Positions 9,870-18,984 of a stretch of 64,000 bases of DNA are shown here, in pieces (position 1 is the first letter of the stretch; the number at the start of each line of letters is the position of its first letter). A program made the translations under genes and the position numbers. Source of the DNA: an uncultured Pelagibacteraceae bacterium (GTDB lineage Bacteria > Pseudomonadota > Alphaproteobacteria > Pelagibacterales > Pelagibacteraceae); contig CACISL010000002.1 of assembly GCA_902589305.1 (NCBI GenBank), forward strand, positions 44,316 to 108,315, given 5' to 3'. The notes beneath the pieces are model-generated. The model did no database searches. It was not told the origin of the DNA and was given only the letters and a program-made list of their open reading frames with translations.

Positions 9870-10660
9870 TGGAACAAAATAAAAAATTTAAACTAGTATC
9901 TTCAAAAAAAACAAGATATCTTTTACCAAACATTCTTACACTAGCTGGTGTTTGTCTTGGAATAAGCTCTATTAAATTTTCAATTGATGGAAATTTTAAT
10001 CTTGCAGTAATACTAATTTTGTTTGCATCAATTCTTGATGCTTTAGACGGCAGAATAGCGAGATTGATTAAAGGAACTTCTGATTTTGGAAAAGAGCTTG
10101 ACTCTTTAACAGATTTTGTAAGTTTTGGAATCGCGCCAGTATTAATTTTATATTTTTGGGAGCTTAATAACTATGGGAAACTTGGTTGGGCTATTGCTTT
10201 AATTTATTCCGTTTGTTGCGTTTTAAGATTAGCTAGATTTAATTTAACTAAATTTGAAAATGATCAAGAATGGAAAAATAATTTTTTTGAGGGAATGCCA
10301 TCACCAGCAGGTGGATTGCTTATACTTATGCCATTAATTTATGAATTAAGTGATTTAAACTTAAATATTGATCTAAGAGTTTTTACCCCATATTTAACTA
10401 TTATAATCGCTCTGCTTTTAGTGAGTAAGGTACCAACACCTTCATTAAAAAAAATTTCAATTTCATCTAATATTACGATTTTTTTACTATTAACTGCTGG
10501 AATGATATTTATTGCCCTTTTATTTTATACATTTGAAACTTTATTAGCTTTTAGTATTTTATATCTAATATCAATTCCAATAAGTTTCTTAATTTTTAAA
10601 AAACAACAAAAAAAATATTCACAAAAAATATCTGATGATGATCATGAAGATATTTTGTAA
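9869..10660 (+). CDS. pssA: CDP-diacylglycerol--serine O-phosphatidyltransferase
   Basis: Integral membrane enzyme that joins CDP-diacylglycerol and serine to form phosphatidylserine, the substrate of the upstream psd product. The CDP-alcohol phosphatidyltransferase signature DG-x2-AR-x8-G-x3-D-x3-D is visible as DGRIARLIKGTSDFGKELD at about 58-76, followed by DFVSFG. About seven or eight hydrophobic segments follow. The length of 263 is normal. The start overlaps the psd stop by one base and its own stop overlaps the rlmE start by one base, so psd-pssA-rlmE form a tightly coupled unit. The C-terminal tail is charged (Lys then Asp/Glu rich) and probably cytosolic. Confidence 0.95.
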   Translation: MEQNKKFKLVSSKKTRYLLPNILTLAGVCLGISSIKFSIDGNFNLAVILILFASILDALDGRIARLIKGTSDFGKELDSLTDFVSFGIAPVLILYFWELNNYGKLGWAIALIYSVCCVLRLARFNLTKFENDQEWKNNFFEGMPSPAGGLLILMPLIYELSDLNLNIDLRVFTPYLTIIIALLLVSKVPTPSLKKISISSNITIFLLLTAGMIFIALLFYTFETLLAFSILYLISIPISFLIFKKQQKKYSQKISDDDHEDIL

Positions 10661-11286
10661 TGAAAAAATCTAAAAGAGTAAAAAAAAGTAATACTTGGAA
10701 AATAAAACAGCATAGAGACGAGTTTTTTAAAAAATCAAAAATTCAAGGATACAGATCCAGAGCTTCTTATAAGTTAATTGAGCTCAATAAAAAATTTAAA
10801 TTTATTAACAAACATTCATTTCTTTTAGATATTGGTTCATGTCCAGGTGGCTGGGCGCAAGTTGCCAGTAAGTTAATAACTCATGGTAAGATTCTTTCAA
10901 TTGATAAAAAGCCTATGAAACCTATTAAAAATGTAAAATTTTTAAATTGTGATATTTTTGAGGAAAAAACCAAAGAAAATATTACTAATTATTTTAATAC
11001 AAAATTAGATGTAATTATTTCTGATATGGCTGCTGATACAACAGGTCATAAGTCACTAGACTGTATTAGAACAAACCAACTATGTTTAGGCGTTTTGAAT
11101 TTATCTACAAAGATTCTAAAACCTGAAGGTGTATTGGTATCAAAGTTATTTATGGGTGAGGATTTTATTGAAGTAAAAAACTCAGCTAAAAATATATTTA
11201 AAAACGTAAATTTTTTTAAACCTGAGGCAAGTAGAAACGAATCAAAAGAAACTTATTTACATTGTAGGATTTTAAAGACTTTATAA
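10660..11286 (+). CDS. rlmE: 23S rRNA (uridine2552-2'-O)-methyltransferase RlmE/FtsJ
   Basis: Uses S-adenosylmethionine to methylate the ribose of U2552 in the A-loop of 23S rRNA, a late step in 50S maturation. The 208 residues include RSRASYKL with catalytic Lys38, the SAM-binding LLDIGSCPGGWAQV, the catalytic Asp of ISDMA, the Lys of VSKLF, and the final ESKETYLHC. All four K-D-K-E residues are therefore present. The basic N-terminus (many Lys) suits RNA binding. It is coupled to pssA by TAATG. In alphaproteobacteria rlmE is a usual upstream neighbour of guaB, as here, 26 bases away. Confidence 0.95.
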   Translation: MKKSKRVKKSNTWKIKQHRDEFFKKSKIQGYRSRASYKLIELNKKFKFINKHSFLLDIGSCPGGWAQVASKLITHGKILSIDKKPMKPIKNVKFLNCDIFEEKTKENITNYFNTKLDVIISDMAADTTGHKSLDCIRTNQLCLGVLNLSTKILKPEGVLVSKLFMGEDFIEVKNSAKNIFKNVNFFKPEASRNESKETYLHCRILKTL

Positions 11287-11312
11287 TTTTCAAAAATTGT
11301 TTATAAGTATAT

Positions 11313-12392
11313 ATGGGTACAATTAAAGAATCTCTGACCTTTGATGATGTTTTGCTTCTTCCACAATATTCAAATGTGCTACCCGCAGAAACTGACATTT
11401 CTCTCAAATTAACAAAAAAAATATTTTTAAAAGTTCCATTTTTATCATCTGCAATGGACACTGTGACAGAGTCAAAAATGGCAATCGCAATAGCAAGTTC
11501 TGGAGGATTAGGGGTAATACATCGTAATTTAAATATAAAAGACCAAGTAAAAGAAACAATTCAAGTAAAGAAAAAAAATTTATTAGTTGGAGCTGCTGTT
11601 GGCACTAACAAAGAGGATCTTGAAAGAGCTAAAAGATTAATTGACAATGGTTGTGATTTAATAGTGATAGATACAGCTCATGGTCATAGTGAAAAGGTAC
11701 TAAAGACACTTTCAAAATTAAAAAAAATTAAAAGTCAGGTCCCTATTTGTGTAGGTAATATTGCTACATCAAAAGCTGCAATCAGATTATACAATTCTGG
11801 CGCTGACTTAATTAAGGTGGGAATCGGACCTGGATCTATTTGCACAACAAGAATGGTAGCAGGTATCGGAGTTCCTCAAATTTCTGCAATTATGGAGGTA
11901 AAAAGATCTTTAAAAAAAAAAAATATTAAAATTATCTCAGATGGAGGAATTAAGTTTTCAGGTGATATTGCTAAAGCATTAGCAGCTGGAGCAGACGCTA
12001 TAATGATGGGTTCAATTTTTGCTGGGACAAATGAAAGTCCTGGAAAAAAATTTAAAGTAAAAGGTAAAATTTTTAAACAGTATAGAGGTATGGGTTCGAT
12101 TGGAGCTATGTCATCTGGATCAGCTAATAGATATTTTCAAAAAAATTTTAAAGATAAATCAAAATTTGTACCCGAAGGTGTCGAGGGAAGAGTTGAATAT
12201 AAGGGAAATGTTTCAAAAATTATTTATCAACTTAAAGGTGGTTTACGTTCCTCAATGGGTTATATTGGTGCAAGAAGTTTAAAACAAATAACCAAAAATG
12301 CTAAATTTATAAAAATAACTAAAGCTGGTTTTTATGAGAGCATGGTTCACAGTGTTGAAATGACACAAAAAACTATAAATTATAAATTATGA
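11313..12392 (+). CDS. guaB: IMP dehydrogenase lacking the CBS (Bateman) domain
   Basis: Oxidises IMP to XMP with NAD+, the first committed step to GMP. The catalytic barrel is complete: [35 protein letters not shown] with the catalytic Cys177, [15 protein letters not shown], and the flap [10 protein letters not shown]. At 359 residues it is about 130 shorter than typical IMPDH (~490). The missing piece is the pair of CBS repeats that normally follows the HRN...VK segment; here ETIQVKKKN (81-89) runs straight into LLVGAAVG. The frame is continuous and the active site intact, so this is a clean domain loss, not a pseudogene. The stop overlaps the next start as ATGA. Confidence 0.95.
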   Translation: MGTIKESLTFDDVLLLPQYSNVLPAETDISLKLTKKIFLKVPFLSSAMDTVTESKMAIAIASSGGLGVIHRNLNIKDQVKETIQVKKKNLLVGAAVGTNKEDLERAKRLIDNGCDLIVIDTAHGHSEKVLKTLSKLKKIKSQVPICVGNIATSKAAIRLYNSGADLIKVGIGPGSICTTRMVAGIGVPQISAIMEVKRSLKKKNIKIISDGGIKFSGDIAKALAAGADAIMMGSIFAGTNESPGKKFKVKGKIFKQYRGMGSIGAMSSGSANRYFQKNFKDKSKFVPEGVEGRVEYKGNVSKIIYQLKGGLRSSMGYIGARSLKQITKNAKFIKITKAGFYESMVHSVEMTQKTINYKL

Positions 12393-12811
12393 AATTGAAA
12401 TTAATTAAATTTATTTTAATTCTTTTTTTATTACCCGTAACACTTTTCGCAAATACTCATTTTTTTAAAGAGGGTTTAAATTTTTACAATAGTAAAAAAT
12501 TTGAAGAAGCAAAATTTAAATTTGAACAAGATATAGTTTTTAATCCTAAAAGTGAGAAGTCATATTTATATTTGTCAGAAATATTCAAAAATTTAAATAA
12601 AAAGGATTTACAAGAACAAAATTTAAATACAGTCATTTTACTTAATCCCGAAAATGAGGAAGCTATTTATAATCTTGCAAAACTTAAATTAGAGTCTTCG
12701 GATTATAAAAAAAGTAGAGAACTTAACGAAAAGTTGATTAGTTTGTGTAATAAACTTTGTAGTAAAAGTAAAAAATTAAAAACTGAAATTGATAATTTAT
12801 CAAAAAAATAA
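12389..12811 (+). CDS. Small exported TPR-repeat protein
   Basis: A 140-residue protein with a signal peptide (about 1-21, KLIKFILILFLLPVTLFA) followed by three TPR-like helical pairs (FFKEGLNFYNSKKFEEAKFKFEQ, SYLYLSEIFKNLNKK, AIYNLAKLKLESSDYKKSRELN). Two cysteines near the C-terminus (SLCNKLCSKSK) could form a disulfide in the periplasm. It overlaps the guaB stop by four bases and its own stop directly abuts the guaA start, so it is embedded in the GMP-synthesis operon. TPR proteins are scaffolds; no function can be assigned. In related genomes the rRNA methyltransferase gene rsmB often occupies this place. Confidence 0.75.
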   Translation: MKLKLIKFILILFLLPVTLFANTHFFKEGLNFYNSKKFEEAKFKFEQDIVFNPKSEKSYLYLSEIFKNLNKKDLQEQNLNTVILLNPENEEAIYNLAKLKLESSDYKKSRELNEKLISLCNKLCSKSKKLKTEIDNLSKK

Positions 12812-14371
12812 ATGCAATTTCAAAATAATAAGGACAAGATTTTAATTATAGATTTTGGCTCTCAAGTTACAAAATTGATAGCAAGAAGAGTTAGAGAATT
12901 AGGTGTATTTTCTGAGATAATTACTCCAGATCAAGCACAAATACTCAAAGACTTCGAAAATATTAAGGGTATAATTCTTTCAGGGGGTCCATCTACTGTA
13001 ACCAAAAAAAAACATCAATCAATACCGATAACAATTTTTGATAAAAAAATTCCAATATTGGGAATATGCTATGGTTTACAATTAATAGCAAAATTACATG
13101 GCGGAAAAATCAAATCTTCAAGAAATAGAAGAGAGTTTGGTAGAGCATCTATTTTTAAAAAAACTAAATCACTTTTAACTAAAAATTTTTTTAAAACAAA
13201 AAAATCTGTTTGGATGAGCCATGAAGATGCCGTAGTAAAAATACCTAAAGATTTCAAAGTGACCGCATTTACGAAAGACTCAAAATTTACAATTTTAGAG
13301 AACAAAAAAAAAAAAATTTATGGAGTTCAATTTCATCCCGAAGTTACACATACAGATAATGGTAAACAAATATTTAAAAATTTTTTATTTTTAATTTGTA
13401 AATTTAAAAAAAAATGGAGTGTTATTTCTCAAAAAAAAAGATTAATCCTTGAAGTAAAAAGAACTGCCAGGAATGATAAAGTCATTTGTGCATTATCTGG
13501 AGGTGTAGATAGTAGCGTAGTTGCTTTACTGATCAATAAGGCAATTAAAAAGAATTTAATTTGCATCATGGTTGATACAGGATTAATGAGAAAAAACGAA
13601 TTTAAATATACTTATAGAACCTTTAAAAAAAAATATAAATTAAATGTTAAATTAATTAATGCATCAAAAATATTTATTAAAAAATTAAAAAATGTTTCTA
13701 ATCCTGAAAAAAAAAGAAAAATTATAGGAAAATTATTCATTAAAATTTTTGAAAAAGAGTCAAAAAAATTTAGAAATGTAAAATTTTTAGCTCAAGGTAC
13801 GTTATACCCGGATATTATTGAAAGTAAATCTTCAACAGGAAGCAAAACATCAAAAATTAAATCTCACCATAATGTTGGAGGACTACCAAAAAAAATGAAT
13901 TTAAAATTAATCGAGCCTCTGAAAGAATTTTTTAAAGATGAAGTGAGAATTTTAGGAAAAAGTTTAGGTCTTTCAAAAGAAATTTGCCACAGACATCCGT
14001 TTCCTGGACCTGGTCTAGGAATAAGAGTTATAGGTAATGTTACACCGGAAAAAATAAAAATTCTTCAAGAGGCAGACAGTATTTTTATAGGTGAATTAAA
14101 TAAAAGCAATCTTTATAACAAAATTTGGCAAGCATACGCTGCACTTCTTCCAATTAAAACTGTTGGAGTAATGGGAGATTCCAGAACTTATGAGTACACT
14201 TGTTTGTTAAGGGCTGTCACATCTGAAGATGGCATGACCGCAGATTATTTTAGTTTTCCTAAAGATTTTTTGGATAAAATTTCTAATAGAATAATAAATA
14301 ATGTAAAAGGTATCAACAGGGTGGTATATGATATAAGTTCTAAACCACCAAGTACTATTGAATTAGAATGA
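12812..14371 (+). CDS. guaA: GMP synthase, glutamine-hydrolysing
   Basis: Converts XMP to GMP using glutamine and ATP. The N-terminal class I amidotransferase domain has the nucleophile Cys86 in ILGICYGLQ and the catalytic His in [10 protein letters not shown]. The ATP-pyrophosphatase domain has the PP-loop SGGVDSS at 229-235. The C-terminal dimerisation domain contains [14 protein letters not shown] and ends in KPPSTIELE, the conserved terminus. Length 519 is normal. The start codon immediately follows the stop of the TPR gene. Long A-runs make it very lysine-rich, as in neighbouring genes. With guaB upstream it completes the IMP-to-GMP branch; gmk at 26146 continues to GDP. Confidence 0.97.
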   Translation: MQFQNNKDKILIIDFGSQVTKLIARRVRELGVFSEIITPDQAQILKDFENIKGIILSGGPSTVTKKKHQSIPITIFDKKIPILGICYGLQLIAKLHGGKIKSSRNRREFGRASIFKKTKSLLTKNFFKTKKSVWMSHEDAVVKIPKDFKVTAFTKDSKFTILENKKKKIYGVQFHPEVTHTDNGKQIFKNFLFLICKFKKKWSVISQKKRLILEVKRTARNDKVICALSGGVDSSVVALLINKAIKKNLICIMVDTGLMRKNEFKYTYRTFKKKYKLNVKLINASKIFIKKLKNVSNPEKKRKIIGKLFIKIFEKESKKFRNVKFLAQGTLYPDIIESKSSTGSKTSKIKSHHNVGGLPKKMNLKLIEPLKEFFKDEVRILGKSLGLSKEICHRHPFPGPGLGIRVIGNVTPEKIKILQEADSIFIGELNKSNLYNKIWQAYAALLPIKTVGVMGDSRTYEYTCLLRAVTSEDGMTADYFSFPKDFLDKISNRIINNVKGINRVVYDISSKPPSTIELE

Positions 14372-14381
14372 TTTTTTAAAA

Positions 14382-15173
14382 ATGAATAAAAAAATAAAAA
14401 AGATTATTAATAAAAAAAATAAATCTAAAATAGTAAGTTTAACTGCTTACTCAAAAAATATTGCTCAGATTTTAGATAAGTTTTGCGATATTGTTCTTGT
14501 TGGTGACTCAATGGCAAACGTTTTATATGGAATGCAGAGCACTCATGAAATAACTTTAAATAACATAGTTCAACACACTTTAAGTGTTAAAAAAGGTCTT
14601 AAAAAATCTCTTCTAGTAGTTGATATGCCTAAAGGTACTTACAGAAATAAAAAAATAGCAAAAAAAAACGCAAAATATATCTTAAACTTAACTAAATGCG
14701 ATGCAGTAAAACTAGAGAGCAATAATAAGAACTTTAGTATAATAAAGGAACTGGTAAAATCTAAGATACCAGTAATGGGACATATAGGATATACCCCGCA
14801 GTTTAAAAAGAGATTTAAAATAGAAGGCGACACCAAGGCCAAAGCCATTAAACTTTTAAAAGAGGCGAAAAATATTGAAAAAGCTGGAGCCTTCTCAATT
14901 GTTTTAGAGTGTATAACTCCTCAAACATCAAAAATAATAACAGAAAACCTCAAAATTCCTACTATTGGCATTGGCTCGTCAAATTATTGCGATGGTCAAA
15001 TACTTGTAACAGATGACATGTTAGGAATAAGTGGATTTTACCCTAAATTTGTAAAAAAATATTTATCTCTAGATAGAATAATTGAAAAAGCTGTAAAAAA
15101 ATATACTACAGATGTAAAATTTAAAAAATTTCCATCAAATAAAAACTTTTTAAATGGATCCAAATATAGATAA
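14382..15173 (+). CDS. panB: 3-methyl-2-oxobutanoate hydroxymethyltransferase
   Basis: First step of pantothenate (coenzyme A precursor) synthesis: adds a hydroxymethyl group from 5,10-methylene-tetrahydrofolate to 2-oxoisovalerate, giving ketopantoate. The 263-residue barrel shows VLVGDSMANVLYGM (metal-binding Asp), DMPKGTYRN, DAVKLESNN, MGHIGYTPQ, LECITP with the catalytic Glu, IGIGSSNYCDGQILV and DMLG. It lies 10 bases after guaA and its 3' end overlaps the following YfgM-like gene by 20 bases. No panC is adjacent in this window, so pantothenate formation depends on genes elsewhere. Confidence 0.93.
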   Translation: MNKKIKKIINKKNKSKIVSLTAYSKNIAQILDKFCDIVLVGDSMANVLYGMQSTHEITLNNIVQHTLSVKKGLKKSLLVVDMPKGTYRNKKIAKKNAKYILNLTKCDAVKLESNNKNFSIIKELVKSKIPVMGHIGYTPQFKKRFKIEGDTKAKAIKLLKEAKNIEKAGAFSIVLECITPQTSKIITENLKIPTIGIGSSNYCDGQILVTDDMLGISGFYPKFVKKYLSLDRIIEKAVKKYTTDVKFKKFPSNKNFLNGSKYR

Positions 15174-15663
15174 AAATATTAATACTCAAAATAGGTCAAT
15201 CTTATTTCTAAAAGAAAATAAATTGAAGATTTTTAGTGTGTTAATCGTAATAATACTCATAATTTTGGTTGTAATTTTCATTCAGTTCAAAAAACAAAAA
15301 AATTCAAATTTAATATCAGAGAAATATATTCACGCAGGATTACTGCTTTCATCCGGTGACACAGAAAAGTCCAAAAATTTACTTGAAGAAATAATATTAT
15401 CTAAACATAATTTTTATTCAATTCTAGCTTTAAACACAATTTTAGAGAAAAAGTTGGAAAAAAATAAATCAAAAGTAATTTTACATTTTGAAATTGTAGA
15501 AAATTTAAATAATTCTCAAGATCAAAAGGACCTTATTACTTTTAAAAAAGCTCTTTATTTAATAGAAAGTTCTGAAAAAAAAGAGGGAGAACAATTATTA
15601 AATAATCTCATTTTATCTGACTCAAAACTTAAATCTTTAGCCAAAGAAGTTTTAGAAAAATAA
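15154..15663 (+). CDS. YfgM-like inner-membrane protein with periplasmic TPR-like domain
   Basis: A 169-residue protein with a cytosolic N-terminus, one transmembrane helix at about 24-46 (IFSVLIVIILIILVVIFIQF) and a helical, TPR-like periplasmic part containing AGLLLSSGDTEKSKNLLEEI. This layout matches the YfgM/tetratricopeptide_2 family, a SecYEG-associated chaperone-like protein in E. coli, where it is encoded beside bamB. The downstream gene here is BamB-like, supporting the call. The start at 15154 overlaps the panB 3' end by 20 bases, implying coupled translation. Sequence similarity within this family is weak, so the assignment rests mostly on topology and context. Confidence 0.7.
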   Translation: MDPNIDKNINTQNRSILFLKENKLKIFSVLIVIILIILVVIFIQFKKQKNSNLISEKYIHAGLLLSSGDTEKSKNLLEEIILSKHNFYSILALNTILEKKLEKNKSKVILHFEIVENLNNSQDQKDLITFKKALYLIESSEKKEGEQLLNNLILSDSKLKSLAKEVLEK

Positions 15664-15674
15664 AAAAAATTTAA

Positions 15675-17000
15675 ATGAAATTTATATTTTTAATAATTAT
15701 TTTTTTATTTCTCACGAATTGTTCATTTGACAATAAATCTGGGATTTGGAAAAATGAAAGCACTATTTCTAACGATCAAAACGAAATTTTCAAAGAATTT
15801 GAAAAAATTTCTCAATTAGACTCGTCTTTTAATAAAGAAATTAAATTTGATAAAACTTTTAAATTTAAGATAAGTAAGCCAATTACAAATTTGCAATGGA
15901 CTGATAATTACTTCGATGAGACTAATAATTTTGAAAACTTTAAATATAACGATTTAAATCAACTAATTCTCAAAAGTAAAAAAATTACTAAATACAAAAC
16001 AAGTAAGCATCTTTTTTTTATTAACAATAATATTATAATTAGTGATGAAAGAGGAAATATAAATATATTTTCATTAAAGAAAAATAAACTTATTGATAAA
16101 TTCAACTTTTATAAAAAAAAGTATAGAAAATTTAAAAAGAAATTAAATTTAGTCGTAAAAGAAAATATAATCTATATTTCTGATAACATCGGATACTTGT
16201 ATGCATACGACTTAAATAAAAGAAAGATATTATGGGCAAAGAATTTTAATGTTCCGTTTCGATCTAATATAAAAGTTTATTCAAATAAGCTGTTAGTAGC
16301 TAATCAAAATAATGATTTTTATTTTATTAATATAAGTAATGGTGAAATTTTAAAAAAAATTCCTACGGAGGAAACAAAAATTAATAATAAATTTATAAAT
16401 AATCTCTCTATAAAAGATGATGTTACCTTTTTCCTTAATACATTCGGATCATTATATGCTCTGGACAATAATAAAATGAATATAATTTGGTTCATGAGCT
16501 TAAATCAATCCTTAGATTTAAATCCTGGAAATTTATTCTTTAGCAATCAGGTGATTAATTATAAAAATAAAACAATTGTATCTTCAAATAAATATTTACA
16601 TGTTTTAAATTCAGAAAATGGGTCAACAATATTTAAAAAAAATTTTACTTCTTTGGTTAAACCTTTAATTATAGAAGATTGTCTTTTTTTAATTAGTAAA
16701 AATTTTCTATTAATTAGTTTAGATTTAAATTCCGGTAAAATTCTTTATTCCTATGATATAAATAAAAAATTAGCTGACTTCTTAAATACAAAAAAAAAAC
16801 AAGTCTCAATTAAAAATATAATGATGGTAAATGGAAAACTTTTTATTTTCTTGAAAAATTCATATTTATTAAAATTTAGTGTTCAAGGAGAATTAAAAAA
16901 CGTTTTTAAATTACCTACTAAATTAAATTCTAATCCGATCTTTGTAAATAATTCATTATTGTATGTTGATAAAAATAAAAAACTTTCAGAAATTAATTAG
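15675..17000 (+). CDS. bamB: BamB-like outer-membrane lipoprotein with PQQ-type beta-propeller
   Basis: A lipoprotein signal peptide ends in the lipobox LTNC with the modified Cys at 16. The 441-residue body has repeated blades with the Asp-Leu-Asn/Ser-G-x-I/L-x-W/Y pattern of PQQ-like propellers, such as GYLYAYDLNKRKILWAKNF, FYFINISNGEILKK and LISLDLNSGKILYSYD. BamB is a non-essential scaffold of the BAM complex that inserts beta-barrels (for example LptD) into the outer membrane. The usual downstream gene der/engA is absent; instead its stop overlaps convergent purF by 8 bases (16993-17000). The sequence is divergent, as usual for this protein, so identity rests on the propeller pattern, lipobox and neighbour. 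Confidence 0.8.
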   Translation: MKFIFLIIIFLFLTNCSFDNKSGIWKNESTISNDQNEIFKEFEKISQLDSSFNKEIKFDKTFKFKISKPITNLQWTDNYFDETNNFENFKYNDLNQLILKSKKITKYKTSKHLFFINNNIIISDERGNINIFSLKKNKLIDKFNFYKKKYRKFKKKLNLVVKENIIYISDNIGYLYAYDLNKRKILWAKNFNVPFRSNIKVYSNKLLVANQNNDFYFINISNGEILKKIPTEETKINNKFINNLSIKDDVTFFLNTFGSLYALDNNKMNIIWFMSLNQSLDLNPGNLFFSNQVINYKNKTIVSSNKYLHVLNSENGSTIFKKNFTSLVKPLIIEDCLFLISKNFLLISLDLNSGKILYSYDINKKLADFLNTKKKQVSIKNIMMVNGKLFIFLKNSYLLKFSVQGELKNVFKLPTKLNSNPIFVNNSLLYVDKNKKLSEIN

Positions 17001-18474
17001 TTGACTTTCCGCTAAGAAGTGAAAGTTGTTTAACTTGTAACCCACGAATATTATCAGACGGTTTTATCGGATATTCTCCAGTAAAATAGTGGTCACTGAA
17101 CTGAGGATAGCTTGTGTTTCTTTCCCCCCCTGTTAACGCTTTGTATAAACCATTTAAACTTAAAAATTTCAAACTTTTAGCTTTAATATAATCACACATT
17201 TCATCAATGCTTTTATCGTAAGCTAATAATTCTTCTTTAGTCGGCATATCAACACCATAAAAATCTGGATACTTTATTTCTGGACAAGCTATTCTTACAT
17301 GAATTTCTCTCGCACCACTTTCATACAGCATTTTTACTATTTTATGACAAGTTGTGCCTCTTACTAGTGAGTCATCAATAAGAATAATTGATTTATTTCT
17401 CACTATTGTCTTCGTTGAACTCAATTTCAGCTTAACACCTAAACTTCTAATACTCTGAGTTGGCTCAATAAAAGTTCTTCCAACATAATGATTTCTAATT
17501 AGTCCCAATTCAAATTTTTTCTTTGATTGCTCGGCGTAACCTAAAGCAGCTGGCACACCGGAGTCGGGTACGGGCACTACTAAATCAGCATTTAAATCTG
17601 TCTCTTTAGCTAATTCAATGCCTAAATTTTTTCTATACTCATAAGCACATTTACCATCTAACAAACTATCCGGCCTTGCAAAGTAAATATATTCAAATAT
17701 ACAAGGCCTTGGTTTTTGTTTTGGAAATGGTTTGATACTTTTTATTTCATCATTTTCAATTATAACAATTTCTCCATTTTCAACTTCTCTAACAAATGTG
17801 GCTCCGATGATGTCTAGCGCACAAGTTTCAGAGGAAAAAATATACGAGTTTTTTAATTTACCAATTACTAAAGGTCTGATACCATAGGGATCTCTTACTC
17901 CGACTAATTTTTTATTCGTCATTAAAACTAAAGAGTAACCACCTTGAATCTGAAATAACGCTTCAATTAACTTATCTTTGAACTTTTCTCTTTTTGATTT
18001 TGCTATTAGTTGAACAATAGTTTCAGTATCACTAGTAGTACGAAAAATTGCCCCATCCTTTACTAATGTCTCCCTTAGTAATAAAGCATTTGTTAAATTT
18101 CCATTGTGTGCCAAACTTAAACCACCCATATGTAAATCTGCGAAAAATGGCTGTATATTTCTTAGCGAGGTTTCTCCAGTTGTAGAATATCGATTGTGAC
18201 CTATTGCGAAATTTCCTGGCAATTTTTTTAAAGTTTCTGAGTCAGTAAAATGATCGCCTACTAGACCTTGTCTTTTTTCAGAATGATAATTTTTCCCATC
18301 AAAAGATACTATACCGCAACCTTCCTGACCTCTATGTTGCAAAGCGTGTAGACCTAAAGCTACAAGTGTAGAAGCATCATCGTGATTCGATACACCAAAA
18401 ATTCCACATTCCTCTTTTAAACTGTCAAATTTATATTTTTTCAATTTGCTCTTTTGTATCGATGAAATCTTCAC
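16993..18474 (-). CDS. purF: Amidophosphoribosyltransferase
   Basis: First committed step of purine synthesis: glutamine plus PRPP to phosphoribosylamine. An N-terminal Ntn-hydrolase domain begins at EECGIFGV; its nucleophile Cys23 must be exposed by removing a propeptide. The C-terminal phosphoribosyltransferase domain has the PRPP loop IILIDDSLVRGTT. The region equivalent to the Fe-S ligands of the Bacillus-type enzyme reads PDFYG and DHYFTG, so several cluster cysteines are missing. The start given is GTG at 18474, inside cvpA (44-base overlap). An in-frame TTG at 18444 (14-base overlap) would give a 12-residue propeptide, close to the Bacillus one, and is a serious alternative. Confidence 0.95.
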   Translation of the reverse strand: MKISSIQKSKLKKYKFDSLKEECGIFGVSNHDDASTLVALGLHALQHRGQEGCGIVSFDGKNYHSEKRQGLVGDHFTDSETLKKLPGNFAIGHNRYSTTGETSLRNIQPFFADLHMGGLSLAHNGNLTNALLLRETLVKDGAIFRTTSDTETIVQLIAKSKREKFKDKLIEALFQIQGGYSLVLMTNKKLVGVRDPYGIRPLVIGKLKNSYIFSSETCALDIIGATFVREVENGEIVIIENDEIKSIKPFPKQKPRPCIFEYIYFARPDSLLDGKCAYEYRKNLGIELAKETDLNADLVVPVPDSGVPAALGYAEQSKKKFELGLIRNHYVGRTFIEPTQSIRSLGVKLKLSSTKTIVRNKSIILIDDSLVRGTTCHKIVKMLYESGAREIHVRIACPEIKYPDFYGVDMPTKEELLAYDKSIDEMCDYIKAKSLKFLSLNGLYKALTGGERNTSYPQFSDHYFTGEYPIKPSDNIRGLQVKQLSLLSGKSTN

Positions 18475-18979
18475 TGGATGGAAACTCTTTAATTAATATT
18501 TCACTACCATTATTTATTAAGTCAAAAAAGATAGCATCCTCTGCTGATATACCCCAATTTTTATAAGGATAAAACCAATTTAATACTGAAAATATACACA
18601 CAGAAACAACATAACCCTTAAAAAAACCAAATAATAAGCCAAAAGTTCTATCAATAGCACCAACACCTGTCCAAGTAATTACTCTACTTAAGGATTTACC
18701 AATAACTATTGTAATAAACAAAGTAATAAAAAATACAACTAACCCAAGTCCAATACTGTTAATAAATTGAGACTCTATATAATCACTTACTACTGGTTGA
18801 AGTTTTGGAACTAATATTATTGTTATAATTGTAGAAAACACCCATTTCATAAAAGATATTAAACTAAGAGAAAAACCTTTTAAAAAACATTGAATTATAA
18901 AATAAATAAATATCACAGTTATTGCTAAATCAAATATATTTAAATTTTCTATTAATTGATTAAAAAAACCATTTGTCAT
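18431..18979 (-). CDS. cvpA: CvpA family membrane protein
   Basis: A 182-residue protein with four hydrophobic segments (FDLAITVIFIYFIIQCFLKG, WVFSTIITIILVPKL, SIGLGLVVFFITLFITIVIG, RTFGLLFGFFKGYVVSVCIF), the pattern of the CvpA/colicin V production family. The conserved GFFKG turn is present. The exact role is unsettled; in E. coli it is needed for colicin V production and envelope homeostasis. Its position directly upstream of purF, overlapping it, is the widespread cvpA-purF pairing and is the strongest support. It follows the RND-type exporter gene by five bases on the same strand, so it is probably part of the rpsF-to-purF transcription unit. Confidence 0.85.
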   Translation of the reverse strand: MTNGFFNQLIENLNIFDLAITVIFIYFIIQCFLKGFSLSLISFMKWVFSTIITIILVPKLQPVVSDYIESQFINSIGLGLVVFFITLFITIVIGKSLSRVITWTGVGAIDRTFGLLFGFFKGYVVSVCIFSVLNWFYPYKNWGISAEDAIFFDLINNGSEILIKEFPSSEDFIDTKEQIEKI

Positions 18980-18984
18980 AATAT

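Noticed and set aside
11313..12392. guaB as a truncated pseudogene
   Set aside because: The frame is continuous, both ends match the family and all catalytic residues are present; only the CBS region is missing.
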